From Flavobacterium sp. WC2421 (GTDB lineage: Bacteria > Bacteroidota > Bacteroidia > Flavobacteriales > Flavobacteriaceae): a DNA stretch of 64,000 nt. The position numbers were made by a program, and so were the translations under genes. The notes beneath the pieces are model-generated. The model was not told the origin of the DNA. It worked only from the letters and a program-made list of their open reading frames with translations, and did no database searches. Of the stretch, positions 25,354 through 34,581 are shown piece by piece (position 1 is the stretch's first letter; every line of letters starts with the position of its first letter). The stretch spans positions 806,001 through 870,000 of the forward strand of contig NZ_CP162004.1 in NCBI RefSeq assembly GCF_040822115.1. The letters run 5' to 3'.

Positions 25354-26250
25354 ATGACTACACCACCTATTTTACAAAAAGGAGATACCATTGCCATAGT
25401 ATCAACAGCAAGAAAAAACATTGACGACAATCTTAAGCCGGCAATTGATTTATTGCACAGTTGGGGATTAGAAGTAGTGATAGGAAGTACCATTGGTTTA
25501 GACAATAACCAACTTGCAGGTACTGATGAACAAAGAGCTGCGGATTTTCAAAAGCAATTGGACAACCCAAACATCAAAGCAATTTGGTGTGTAAAAGGAG
25601 GGTATGGTACGGTGCGAATGATTGATTTATTAGACTTTACAAAATTCAAACAACACCCGAAATGGATTGTGGGTTTTAGTGACATTACCGTTTTACACAA
25701 TCACCTCAATACAATGGGTTTCAAATCTATTCATGGTGTGATGCCTATAACGGTGCCGAGAGCAACCCCTGAAGCAATCGAAAGTTTGCGTTTGTCTTTG
25801 TTTGGAGAAAAACTGAATTACAGTATTGCATCTGACCCTATGAATAGAACTGGAAGTGCCTCTGGAGAATTAGTAGGAGGAAATCTATCTATTCTATATA
25901 GTTTACTAGGATCAAATTCGGCTATTGACTGTAAAGACAAAATATTATTTATTGAAGATCTCGATGAATATTTATATCACATTGACCGCATGATGATGAA
26001 CCTCAAACGCAATGGCTGTCTAGAAAGTATTAAAGGAATTATTGTGGGTTCCATGACTAAGATGAAAGACAATGATATTCCTTGGGGCAAAAATGCTGTC
26101 GAAATTATAGAAGATGTTACTAAAAAATACAACATTCCTATTATCTACAATTTCCCCGCAGGTCACATAAGGGACAATCGTGCTCTAGTTTTAGGAGATA
26201 TCATTCACATAGAAGTTACTACAAGTAACGCTTCAGTAACTTTTGAGTAA
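25354..26250 (+). CDS. LD-carboxypeptidase (peptidase S66)
   Basis: The start is set at ATG 25354 (MTTPPILQKGDTIAIVSTAR), which matches the usual cytoplasmic start of the family. The frame is open to an ATG at 25249, which would add 35 residues with a hydrophobic stretch (FLLLIFILHSI), and TATCTTTG at 25186-25193 is placed better for that start. The 298-aa core has the Ser nucleophile in VGFSDITVLHN, the Glu in LFIEDLDEYLYHIDRM and the His in FPAGHIRDN. These enzymes remove the terminal D-alanine from cell-wall tetrapeptides during murein recycling. yraN follows after 40 bp. Confidence 0.9.
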   Translation: MTTPPILQKGDTIAIVSTARKNIDDNLKPAIDLLHSWGLEVVIGSTIGLDNNQLAGTDEQRAADFQKQLDNPNIKAIWCVKGGYGTVRMIDLLDFTKFKQHPKWIVGFSDITVLHNHLNTMGFKSIHGVMPITVPRATPEAIESLRLSLFGEKLNYSIASDPMNRTGSASGELVGGNLSILYSLLGSNSAIDCKDKILFIEDLDEYLYHIDRMMMNLKRNGCLESIKGIIVGSMTKMKDNDIPWGKNAVEIIEDVTKKYNIPIIYNFPAGHIRDNRALVLGDIIHIEVTTSNASVTFE

Positions 26251-26290
26251 TAATTTTCTTTAAAAATTCAAGTGATTTAAAATTGATAAA

Positions 26291-26650
26291 ATGGCGGAAC
26301 ACAATGAATTAGGGAAATTTGGTGAAGAAATGGCTTTTGCCTTTCTGCAAAAAGAAGGCTATGAAATTCTAGATACTAACTGGACTTTTCAAAAAGCTGA
26401 AATAGATATAATTGCTAAGAAAGAAGATATTTTGGCAATTGTTGAAGTTAAAACCCGTTCCTCAATTGAATTTGGTTTGCCTCAAGATTTTGTAAAACCA
26501 AAAAAAATTCAACTTCTAGTTAAGGCGGTAGACGCCTACGTAGTAGAAAAAAATATGGATGTCAATGTTCGTTTTGACATTATTGCTATCCATAAAGAGG
26601 GTAAATCTTTTGTAATTGAACACCTTATCGATGCTTTTTATCATTTTTAA
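26291..26650 (+). CDS. YraN/UPF0102 family protein
   Basis: The 119-aa protein begins MAEHNELGKFGEEMAFAFLQ and contains the family motifs AEIDIIAKKEDILAIVEVKT (D-x-n-E-V-K, the restriction-endonuclease-like metal site) and RFDIIAI. The fold suggests a nuclease related to Holliday junction resolvases, but no activity is established. Length is typical. It sits 40 bp after the LD-carboxypeptidase and is probably co-transcribed. The following gene has its own promoter. Confidence 0.92.
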   Translation: MAEHNELGKFGEEMAFAFLQKEGYEILDTNWTFQKAEIDIIAKKEDILAIVEVKTRSSIEFGLPQDFVKPKKIQLLVKAVDAYVVEKNMDVNVRFDIIAIHKEGKSFVIEHLIDAFYHF

Positions 26651-26666
26651 GTAAATTTTATCATGT

Positions 26667-26701
26667 TATATTTGTAACAAATTGTTTTTTATTTATATTT
26701 G
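26667..26701 (+). promoter_or_regulatory. Tandem promoter boxes before the 218-aa unknown gene
   Basis: Two identical -7 boxes TATATTTG occur at 26667-26674 and 26694-26701. The TTTG end of the first (26671-26674) is exactly 19 nt from the second, so it can act as the -33 element of the second. The leader is about 60 nt. Confidence 0.6.
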
Positions 26702-26768
26702 TAGCGATTTTTGACACAACAACTAACTAAACTAACTACTAAAACTAAGTAAAAACACCTAATTTATT

Positions 26769-27425
26769 ATGAAAACCGTTTCTTCAATTGTAGAAAATTA
26801 CATTAAAACAAAGCCATTTTTATTAAATGCTTTATCACTTGGGATAATCAACTTAACCTCATTATCCCGAAATATCATGTCCGAATTGGAAAGTGAATTT
26901 GGAAAAGAAGTTAAACAAGGAGCCATCGTAATGTCACTAAAAAGACTGACCGAAGAATTAGACTTCCGATTAAATCACAAAATCAATAAAGTAATAAAAA
27001 ACATTGGAGAGATTACGGTTCGATCTGCTTTGACTGACTATACTTTTGCAGTATCAGAAACTGTTTTAAATAAACAAGCTGAATTAATCTCGGATATCAA
27101 TGCATTGCCCGATGTTTTTTATACATCATCAAGAGGTGTAAATGAAATTAACATTGTAATAAGTAACAGTGTAAATCAATTAGTTGACAAGCATTTTGTA
27201 AGTGAAAAATTGATTCAAAAACTAGACAATTTAGCTTCTATAACGGTAAAATTACCAAAAGAGAATATTGTAATTCCAGGTATTTACTATTTCATTTTTC
27301 AACGTTTGGCTTGGGAAGGAATTATAATCAACGAGGTGATTTCTACTTCTAATGAATTTACCATTTTAGTAAGCGAAGAGCAAGTTGATGTTGCTTTTAA
27401 AGTAATAAAAGATTTGAAGAATTAA
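26769..27425 (+). CDS. Unknown soluble protein with ACT-like C-terminal half
   Basis: The 218-aa product has no signal peptide. The first half is helical (MSELESEFGKEVKQGAIVMS and the following helix). The second half alternates strands and helices: GVNEINIVISNSVNQLVDKH, then ASITVKLPKENIVIPGIYYF, and FTILVSEEQVDVAFKVIKDL, which looks like paired ACT-type regulatory domains as found in aspartate kinases. There is no kinase domain, so if related to that enzyme it is only the regulatory part. I am not sure of the family. It is monocistronic, with a strong promoter and a strong terminator. Confidence 0.75.
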   Translation: MKTVSSIVENYIKTKPFLLNALSLGIINLTSLSRNIMSELESEFGKEVKQGAIVMSLKRLTEELDFRLNHKINKVIKNIGEITVRSALTDYTFAVSETVLNKQAELISDINALPDVFYTSSRGVNEINIVISNSVNQLVDKHFVSEKLIQKLDNLASITVKLPKENIVIPGIYYFIFQRLAWEGIIINEVISTSNEFTILVSEEQVDVAFKVIKDLKN

Positions 27426-27447
27426 TCCTTTCAAATTGTATATTTTC

Positions 27448-27485
27448 AAGCTTCCAGTCTTAAAAAAGGTTGGAAGCTTTTTTAA
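27448..27485 (+). terminator. Terminator of the ACT-like protein gene
   Basis: AAGCTTCCA (27448-27456) pairs with TGGAAGCTT (27471-27479), followed by TTTTTT. The 17-nt piece AAGCTTCCAGTCTTAAA also occurs in the mfd terminator at 48292-48326. Confidence 0.85.
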
Positions 27486-27613
27486 TTCACACTTATTTTT
27501 GGGCTCAGCTTAATTCCGTTTTCAATTAAAAATTAACTACTTATCACCAAATTTTGAACAAAAAATTATAAATAGATTTTTACTTAAAGAAATCAATGAG
27601 AATATTATTTTTA

Positions 27614-27621
27614 TATATTTG
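27614..27621 (+). promoter_or_regulatory. Probable -7 box of the ECF sigma factor gene
   Basis: TATATTTG matches TAnnTTTG about 80 nt upstream of the sigma factor ATG. No clear -33 TTTG is present. The rest of 27486-27700 shows no gene. Confidence 0.4.
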
Positions 27622-27700
27622 CTAATTCATCAGACAATTAAGAGGCTAGAATTGAGAGTGTGCTATTTTAATCTTATAAAAATTAAGGGTAATACAATTA

Positions 27701-28264
27701 ATGTCAGAAACAAAAAACTATAGCGATCAATTATTAGTTAGTGAACTCAAAAACAACAACGAAAAAGCCTTTCGTTCCCTTTTTGATCATTACCATCAAG
27801 ATATCTATGGGTATAGTATTAGCCTACTTAAATCAAAAGAATTAGCTGAAGAAAATGTTCAAGAAGTATTTTTAAAAGTGTGGCTACATCGTGAAAATCT
27901 AAATTTAGAGCAATCCTTTAAATCGTATTTGTTCACTATTGCCAGAAATCAAGCCTTTAATATTTTGAATAAAGCGGCCAATGATGTCCTTCTAAAAGAA
28001 GAAATTTTCTACAAAAGCCAAAAATCACATGAACAAGGTGATTATTCTATTCGAGAAGACGACTGCAAAAAACTCAAAAAACAAGCCATTAAACAATTGC
28101 CTCCCAAGCGCAAGCAAATTTTTAAAATGTCACGAAAACAAGGCAAAACGTATGAAGAAATTAGCCATGAATTAGGGATATCAGTAAATACTGTAAAAAG
28201 CCAAATGAGCAAAGCACTTGAATCAATGCGGCTATTTTTAAAAGGCCATGATGGGATTTTATGA
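27701..28264 (+). CDS. ECF RNA polymerase sigma factor of the glucan locus
   Basis: The 187-aa protein has sigma region 2 (FDHYHQDIYGYSISLLKSKE, then AEENVQEVFLKVWLHRENL and SYLFTIARNQAFNIL) and region 4 with the HTH KQGKTYEEISHELGISVNTV, matching the Bacteroidota-type sigma-70 family of the ECF group. It is followed by a FecR anti-sigma gene and a SusC with STN domain, the standard trans-envelope relay: ligand import changes the receptor, FecR releases the sigma factor, and the locus is transcribed. The genes it controls are inferred to be those at 29.8-46.4 kb. Confidence 0.93.
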   Translation: MSETKNYSDQLLVSELKNNNEKAFRSLFDHYHQDIYGYSISLLKSKELAEENVQEVFLKVWLHRENLNLEQSFKSYLFTIARNQAFNILNKAANDVLLKEEIFYKSQKSHEQGDYSIREDDCKKLKKQAIKQLPPKRKQIFKMSRKQGKTYEEISHELGISVNTVKSQMSKALESMRLFLKGHDGIL

Positions 28265-28286
28265 TACGCTTTAACTATTTTTCTCT

Positions 28287-28316
28287 CAATCACTCTTTAT
28301 GGGTGATTTTTTTTGA
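28287..28316 (+). terminator. Terminator after the sigma factor gene
   Basis: AATCAC (28288-28293) pairs with GTGATT (28303-28308), followed by T8. It separates the sigma gene from fecR, which has its own -7 box. Confidence 0.65.
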
Positions 28317-28385
28317 CTTTTTTTAAAAAAAATAAAACATCACTAAATGAATGTAAGTTGCTTTTAATCAACTACTTATATTCAA

Positions 28386-28393
28386 TATTTTTG
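28386..28393 (+). promoter_or_regulatory. Probable -7 box of fecR
   Basis: TATTTTTG fits TAnnTTTG about 110 nt upstream of the FecR start. TTTT at 28362-28365 is a weak -33 element at 20 nt spacing. Confidence 0.4.
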
Positions 28394-28501
28394 TGCTATT
28401 TAAATTATTTTATGTTAAAATTAAAAAAATTACAACGTTTGAGTAGTAGTCAACTCCACTTCAACTGTATAATATAGTACCGGAACAAAAAACTACTTGA
28501 A

Positions 28502-29671
28502 ATGAATGAAAATTCAGAATTACAAAAATTACTTCATAAATTTATTTTAAACCAATGCAATGTGGAGGAAAGTAATGAAGTTGTTGCCTATTATCGAAAA
28601 AACAATCTCACAACTGATTTTCCAACAGTTGACGACATAAAAATTTTGCTGGCTGAAACTCCTCAAATGGATTCATCAACAGCAGATAAAATTTTCTCAA
28701 ATATTCTATCTCAAACAAAAGAAACGGAAGCAGTTACTGTTGAAACCAAAAAGATTCCAATTCTAAAATACCTTTCAATTGCAGCAACAATTCTTGTTAT
28801 ATTGTCTATTGGATGGTCCTATCAACATACTCTTTTAATTGAAAAAAAGGCGCAAATACTAAATGGTGATGAAATCACCCTCCAATTAGCTAACGGTGAT
28901 GTTCAAATTATTTCTGGTACTAAAAAAACTCAAGTTACGGACTCAGAAGGAAATGTAGTAGCAAGTCACAATGGAAATAAAATTGCGTACGATACCGAAA
29001 CCTCTTTAGAAAAACTAGTTTACAACACCATTAAAATACCATATGGAAAACGATTCGAATTGGAATTGTCTGATGGAACTATTGTACACCTGAATTCAGG
29101 AACCACACTTAAATACCCTGTGAAATTTATTGCTAGTGAAAACCGTCAAGTCTTTCTAGATGGAGAAGCTTTCTTTGATGTTACAAAAGACAAAAAACAC
29201 CCTTTTGTTGTTAATGCTAATAATTTAAACGTTCGTGTTTTAGGAACACATTTTAATGTTTCTAGCTATCCTGAAGATGCTGTAACTGACGTTGTTTTGG
29301 TAGAAGGTTCTGTTGGACTTTATACTACAAACGAGAAATTTGACGCCAATAAAAACACTATTCTTAAACCAGGATATAAAGGTAGTTTTAATAAAAAAGA
29401 CAGCCATATTGAAACAAAAGCAGTCAATACTGACATTTATACTGCCTGGATGGAAGGACGATTGAGTTTTAAAAATATGAGTTTTACTGATATAACAAAA
29501 AAATTAGAAAGACACTACAATGTTACTATTGTGAACCACAACAAGAAATTGGCTAATGAGAAGTTTTATGCCAGTTTTGGTGATGAGCCAATAGAAAAAG
29601 TACTGAGCTACTTTAATGACCTTCACGGCATTAATTACACGATAAAAGACAATGAGATATTAATTAAATAA
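28502..29671 (+). CDS. FecR-family anti-sigma factor
   Basis: The 389-aa protein has a cytoplasmic N-terminus (residues 1-90) that would hold the sigma factor, one membrane helix (YLSIAATILVILSIGWSYQ, about residues 91-110), and a periplasmic FecR domain. The FecR core is visible as VYNTIKIPYGKRFELELSDG, VHLNSGTTLKYPVKF, VFLDGEAFFDVTKDKKHPFV and VRVLGTHFNVSSYPED. The C-terminal part (SFTDITKKLERHYNVTI) is the DUF4974-type region seen in Bacteroidota FecR proteins. It transmits the signal from the SusC STN domain to the sigma factor encoded just upstream. Confidence 0.94.
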   Translation: MNENSELQKLLHKFILNQCNVEESNEVVAYYRKNNLTTDFPTVDDIKILLAETPQMDSSTADKIFSNILSQTKETEAVTVETKKIPILKYLSIAATILVILSIGWSYQHTLLIEKKAQILNGDEITLQLANGDVQIISGTKKTQVTDSEGNVVASHNGNKIAYDTETSLEKLVYNTIKIPYGKRFELELSDGTIVHLNSGTTLKYPVKFIASENRQVFLDGEAFFDVTKDKKHPFVVNANNLNVRVLGTHFNVSSYPEDAVTDVVLVEGSVGLYTTNEKFDANKNTILKPGYKGSFNKKDSHIETKAVNTDIYTAWMEGRLSFKNMSFTDITKKLERHYNVTIVNHNKKLANEKFYASFGDEPIEKVLSYFNDLHGINYTIKDNEILIK

Positions 29672-29719
29672 CAACTAAAAACCAAATAAAAATGACGAGT
29701 TAACCATTATGCATAAAAA

Positions 29720-29750
29720 AATCGGAAAGAGCTGCGAACAATTTCCGATT
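29720..29750 (+). other. Hairpin in the fecR-susC spacer
   Basis: AATCGGAAA (29720-29728) and TTTCCGATT (29742-29750) form a perfect 9-bp stem with a 13-nt loop, 50 nt before the SusC start. No U tract follows, so it may be a leader structure or RNA processing site rather than a terminator. Confidence 0.45.
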
Positions 29751-29799
29751 GAATAAGTGATTGAACCTAACTGATTAAATACAATCGATTTACAAAATT

Positions 29800-32700
29800 A
29801 TGAAAAAAAAACCAAAGAATAGTGGGATACAATTCCCATTGTTCCAAAACAACCTAAAATTGAAACTAACTACGCTACTTCTTTTAGTTGTCATGTTTAA
29901 TATCCGAGCGAATACTTATGCCCAAAAAACAAAAGTAAGTTTAGAATTAAACAATACAACAGTTGAAACGGTTATTGAAACCATTGAGCAAAAAACAGAT
30001 TTTAGATTTATTTACAAAATGAATGATATCGATTTAAATCGAATCATCTCTATTCGTGTAAAAGATCAAACAATTGATGTAGTTTTAGACAAACTGTTCA
30101 AAGGAACAGGTACCGATTTTAAAGTTAGAGAAACTCAAATTATTTTGAAAAAACCTCTAATTGAAAAAACGGATCAGACTTTTTATTTAAAAAAGACTAT
30201 AAAAGGTAAAGTATCCGATGAAAATGGTATGCCTCTTCCAGGTGCCTCGATCATGGAAGAAAAAACCAAAAAAGTAGTAGTCACAGATATCAATGGAAAC
30301 TTTGAAATTGATGTTGAAAACAGTGACGCTATAATCATAATAAGCTATATAGGTTATAAAGAGAAAAGAGTCTCTGCAAACCAAGATAATAGTGTAATTC
30401 AACTTTTTCCAGATACAACTACCTTAGAAGAGATTGTAGTGGTAGGTTATGGAACTTCATCGAGAAAAGATGTTACTGGTGCTGTATCTTCTATAGCTGC
30501 AAAAGACATGAATCAGGGTGCTGTTGTCAACCCATTGCAATTAATTTCGGGAAAATTGGCTGGGGTTAATATTACACAAACAGGAAGTGAACCAGGTTCA
30601 GCTCCTAGTGTTAGAATACGAGGAATCTCTTCTTTAATTGGGGGAAATGATCCTTTGGTAGTTGTAGATGGAGTTCAAGGAAATATGGATTTATTAAACC
30701 AAATTCCACCTAGCGAAATTGCCTCTATGGATATATTAAAAGATGCCTCAGCAACTGCCGTTTATGGTTCTAGAGGAGCTGCGGGAGTAATCATTGTTAC
30801 TACAAAGAAAAACAAAGCAGGAAGAACATCCGTCGAATATTCTGCTTCAACAGCTATCGATTATATTCCAAAAAAATTAGACATGTTGAATGCTGACCAA
30901 TGGTGGCAACAAGCTCAATTAGTTGGCGTTCCTGCTTCGGCAAATCATGGTTCAGATACAGACTGGTATGGTATTCTTACCAAAGGTGGTGCTACACAAA
31001 CTCACACTTTATCATTTGGCGGAGGAACAGATAAATTTAGCTATAGAGCTTCGATCAGTGCTATTTTACAGGATGGTGTTGTAATTAATACCAGCAATAA
31101 AAAATACATTGGAAGAATTCAAGCTACGCAATCCGCAATGGATGATAAATTGAAATTGACTTTTAATTTGAATAGTGGGGTTACTAATGCCGTTAACAGT
31201 ATTGGTAGCATTGGTAGAGCTGCATTTACTTCAAATTTGATCACTAATGCGTATGTAATGCGTCCTACTGATCCCGTTTATAATACAAATGGTAGTTATT
31301 TTACAGACCCAAATGTATTCCAATACTTGAATCCTTATGCTGCTGCACAAACAGTGACCAATGAAGGGCAATATGATAATTTGTTTGGAAGCCTTAAAGC
31401 CGATTTAGATTTATACAAAGGGTTAACAGCTGGTTGGTTTGGAAGTTGGAGAAAAACAAATAGTACAAATGGGTACTATCTTCCTGCGGAATCAACTAAT
31501 GCTTATGCGGTGGATCAAAATGGGTATGCGAACATAAGCAACAACAAGCAAAATGAAAAATTAATGAATATTAGTCTTTCATACAAAAAAGTGTTTGGAG
31601 ACCATAGTATTAATGCATTAGCCTTGTATGAATGGCAAAATCAGGCCTACCAAGGTAATTTTGCTCAAGCCAAAGGTTTTATCAATGACATTGCAACTTA
31701 TAATGCTTTGCAACTAGGTGACTTATCTAAAGTGCAACCTGGTGATATCTCATCCTATAAAAATGACCGAACACTAGTTTCCTTTTTGGGGCGTGTGAAT
31801 TACTCTTTTTTAAACCGATATTTATTTACAGCTAGTTTTAGAAGAGATGGTTCATCTGTATTTGGTGTAAATAATAAATGGGGAGATTTCCCATCGGCTT
31901 CGGTTGCTTGGCAAATAGACAAAGAGCCTTTTATGGCCAATCAAACTATTTTTAGCGAATTAAAATTACGTGGAGGATATGGAGTTACAGGTAATCAACA
32001 AGGATTATATCCACAAAACTCTATCTCACTTGTGGGTGGATCTGGAGTAACTTATTTTGGAGGTCAACAAATCACCAATTTCAATGTAATCCAAAATGCC
32101 AATGCCGATTTACGTTGGGAGACAAAAAAACAAACCAATATTGGTTTAGATTTTGGTCTTTTCGACAACAAAGTAAGAGGAAGTATTGATGTATTTACAG
32201 CAACTACCGATAATCTTTTATTTGATTATACCGTTCCACAACCTCCTTTCCCATATAATACAATCAAAGCAAATGTTGGAAGTTTATTAAACGAAGGATT
32301 GGAAATTGCAATTGGTTATGATTTAATAAAAACCGACAACACAACACTTACCCTTGCTGGGAATGTGTCTTTCTTAAGAAATAGAATATTGAACCTTAGC
32401 GGAAGTATCAATGGTGTACCATTAAACACGAATAATGTTCCTTGGGGACCAAGTTCTTACTTAATTGAAGGACAACCTATAGGTACGTTTAATATCTTAC
32501 ATCATACAGGTAAAGACAATGAAAATTCGGAAACAGTGCTTGATGTTGATGGAAACGGTATTATTGATCAAGGAACTACTAGTCCAGACCGCTTAATACA
32601 AGGTTCTGCATTACCAACTTACACCTATGCATTCAACCCCTCTTTTCAATATAAAAACTTAGATGTCTCTATGTTATGGAGAGGATCAGGTGGAAACAAA

Positions 32701-33063
32701 ATTTACAATGGCCTTAAATCAAATTTAAGTTACCTAGAAAATATTGGTAAATCAAACGTGTTGGAAAGCGCTATTCCTTTAGGGTTATTTACTTCAAAAT
32801 ATGGTTCTGACTTATGGCTTGAAGATGGTTCTTTTTTACGATTAGAAAATGTAACTGTAGGCTATAACTTTCATTTTGAAAAAGTAAAATATATTGAATC
32901 TGTTCGACTTTCTCTTACTGGAAATAACTTATTGCTAATTACACCGTATTCAGGAATTGATCCCGAATTAAATTTGAGTGGTGGTAATGGTTTTGGGGGC
33001 GACAATGGTATTTACCCTCGTACCCGAAGTTTTGCCTTTGGATTAAATGTAAAATTTAAATAG
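29800..33063 (+). CDS. susC: SusC-like TonB-dependent outer membrane receptor with STN domain
   Basis: The 1087-aa protein has, in order: a long signal peptide ending RANTYAQ, an STN domain (about residues 45-115, VSLELNNTTVETVIETIEQK to IILKKPL), a carboxypeptidase-regulatory-like domain (KGKVSDENGMPLPGASIMEE), the TonB-box region and plug (IRGISSLIGGNDPLVVVDGV; DILKDASATAVYGSRGAAGV), and a 22-strand barrel ending RSFAFGLNVKFK. SusC forms the energised pore for oligosaccharides. The STN domain is the contact site for FecR, so this receptor probably also signals. The neighbouring amylases and SusE point to maltodextrins as substrate. Confidence 0.96.
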   Translation: MKKKPKNSGIQFPLFQNNLKLKLTTLLLLVVMFNIRANTYAQKTKVSLELNNTTVETVIETIEQKTDFRFIYKMNDIDLNRIISIRVKDQTIDVVLDKLFKGTGTDFKVRETQIILKKPLIEKTDQTFYLKKTIKGKVSDENGMPLPGASIMEEKTKKVVVTDINGNFEIDVENSDAIIIISYIGYKEKRVSANQDNSVIQLFPDTTTLEEIVVVGYGTSSRKDVTGAVSSIAAKDMNQGAVVNPLQLISGKLAGVNITQTGSEPGSAPSVRIRGISSLIGGNDPLVVVDGVQGNMDLLNQIPPSEIASMDILKDASATAVYGSRGAAGVIIVTTKKNKAGRTSVEYSASTAIDYIPKKLDMLNADQWWQQAQLVGVPASANHGSDTDWYGILTKGGATQTHTLSFGGGTDKFSYRASISAILQDGVVINTSNKKYIGRIQATQSAMDDKLKLTFNLNSGVTNAVNSIGSIGRAAFTSNLITNAYVMRPTDPVYNTNGSYFTDPNVFQYLNPYAAAQTVTNEGQYDNLFGSLKADLDLYKGLTAGWFGSWRKTNSTNGYYLPAESTNAYAVDQNGYANISNNKQNEKLMNISLSYKKVFGDHSINALALYEWQNQAYQGNFAQAKGFINDIATYNALQLGDLSKVQPGDISSYKNDRTLVSFLGRVNYSFLNRYLFTASFRRDGSSVFGVNNKWGDFPSASVAWQIDKEPFMANQTIFSELKLRGGYGVTGNQQGLYPQNSISLVGGSGVTYFGGQQITNFNVIQNANADLRWETKKQTNIGLDFGLFDNKVRGSIDVFTATTDNLLFDYTVPQPPFPYNTIKANVGSLLNEGLEIAIGYDLIKTDNTTLTLAGNVSFLRNRILNLSGSINGVPLNTNNVPWGPSSYLIEGQPIGTFNILHHTGKDNENSETVLDVDGNGIIDQGTTSPDRLIQGSALPTYTYAFNPSFQYKNLDVSMLWRGSGGNKIYNGLKSNLSYLENIGKSNVLESAIPLGLFTSKYGSDLWLEDGSFLRLENVTVGYNFHFEKVKYIESVRLSLTGNNLLLITPYSGIDPELNLSGGNGFGGDNGIYPRTRSFAFGLNVKFK

Positions 33064-33072
33064 TAAAAGAAA

Positions 33073-34566
33073 ATGAAAATGAAAAATATATTGATAGCAG
33101 GAAGCATTTGTTTCCTTTTTCTATTCGGATGTACGAACATAGATGAAAATGTATATGATAAATACTCCGCAGACGATTTTTACGGCTCTGCTCAAGGTGC
33201 CGATGTAGCGCTGGCTAGTGTTTATGCACAAGTTGGCGGTAATTGGGATGGTGTAGGTTATGCTGGGGCTGATAGAGGTTGGTATGACTTAAACAGTTTC
33301 AGTTCAGATGAGCAAGTAATTCCTCATAGAACAACGGGTGATTGGGAATTGGATTTTGCTCGTTTATACAAACACGAATGGTTGCCTACGGATTCTTTTA
33401 TAAATAACACTTGGAAATGGTTGTACAAATCTATTTTCAATGCCAATTTGGCCGTTAATCAATTAGAAAAATCCAATGCCGAACCTTCAAAAATTGCTGA
33501 AGCCAAAGTATTGAGAGCCTTTTTCTATTATTTACTAATAGATGATTTTGGTAATGTTCCTTTTTATACAGACAACAATATTACTGTAGATCAAATCCCT
33601 CAATCTAGTCGTAAAGAGGTATATGATTTTGTAGTAAAAGAACTTACCGAAAATGTAGAAACCCTTTCAAGCACTAAAGGCGGTAACTATTACGGAAGAT
33701 TCAATAAATGGGCAGGTTATACTTTATTAGCCAAAGTTTATTTGAATGCACAAGTATACACTGGAACTCCTGAATGGGAAAAATGTTTGGCTGCTTGCGA
33801 TAAAGTAAGCGAAGGAGGATTTTCTCTGCATTCAGGTGCTGCCGATGCTTCTAGCCCTCTGGGTAACAAATATTATGAATTATTTGGTGATGTCCTTCCA
33901 GATGATGAAACGATCCTATCTATTTTCGTTACTGCAAATGTAGTTTCCCGTAACATTTTTACTATTCGTAGTTTGAATGGTCCAGATGCTAATGCATTAT
34001 TTGGAACTAGTGGTTGGAATGGAACTATTGTCCCAAAGGATTTCTTCTTGAAATATGCTGACCAAGACATTCGTAAAAAACAATTCCGTTATGGAGATCA
34101 AGGTGGTGGAGTTAATTATTCTATAGACGTCGCTTCACTTGACAATCCTGGGGCAGCACCACAAGCTGGTGTTCGTGATACTAAATTTTACCCTGTGACA
34201 CCTATGGATGGTGGTGGTGCATCAAATGACTTTCCTATCTATCGCTATGCCGATGTGTTATTAATGAAAGCAGAATGCAATGTAAGATTAGGTAACCCTA
34301 CAGCTGCCAAACCATTTATCGATCAAATAAGACAACGTGCTGGTCTTGGAATATTAGCTGCAAATCCAACATTAGATGATATTTATAATGAAAGAGGATT
34401 TGAGTTAAACTGGGAAGGACATAGAAGACAAGACATGATTCGTTTTGATAAATTTTCATTAGCAAACGATTTTAGAGGCGTTTCTGCAGATTACCGAAAA
34501 TTATTCCCTATACCTACCGCAGCATTAGATGCTAACAAGGGACTAAAACAAAATACAGGTTACTAA
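33073..34566 (+). CDS. susD: SusD-like glycan-binding lipoprotein
   Basis: The 497-aa RagB/SusD family protein has a lipoprotein signal (FLFLFGC, Cys20) and starts 9 bp after susC. Helical TPR-like regions are seen (AKVLRAFFYYLLIDDFGNVP; YDFVVKELTENVETLS; YADVLLMKAECNVRLGNPTA), with the conserved end RGFELNWEGHRRQDMIRFDK and the final YRKLFPIPTAALDANKGLKQ. It caps the SusC pore and delivers glucan to it on the cell surface. Aromatic residues for stacking on glucose rings are abundant in the N-terminal 120 residues, but the binding site cannot be placed from sequence alone. Confidence 0.95.
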   Translation: MKMKNILIAGSICFLFLFGCTNIDENVYDKYSADDFYGSAQGADVALASVYAQVGGNWDGVGYAGADRGWYDLNSFSSDEQVIPHRTTGDWELDFARLYKHEWLPTDSFINNTWKWLYKSIFNANLAVNQLEKSNAEPSKIAEAKVLRAFFYYLLIDDFGNVPFYTDNNITVDQIPQSSRKEVYDFVVKELTENVETLSSTKGGNYYGRFNKWAGYTLLAKVYLNAQVYTGTPEWEKCLAACDKVSEGGFSLHSGAADASSPLGNKYYELFGDVLPDDETILSIFVTANVVSRNIFTIRSLNGPDANALFGTSGWNGTIVPKDFFLKYADQDIRKKQFRYGDQGGGVNYSIDVASLDNPGAAPQAGVRDTKFYPVTPMDGGGASNDFPIYRYADVLLMKAECNVRLGNPTAAKPFIDQIRQRAGLGILAANPTLDDIYNERGFELNWEGHRRQDMIRFDKFSLANDFRGVSADYRKLFPIPTAALDANKGLKQNTGY

Positions 34567-34581
34567 CACATAGAAACTATT

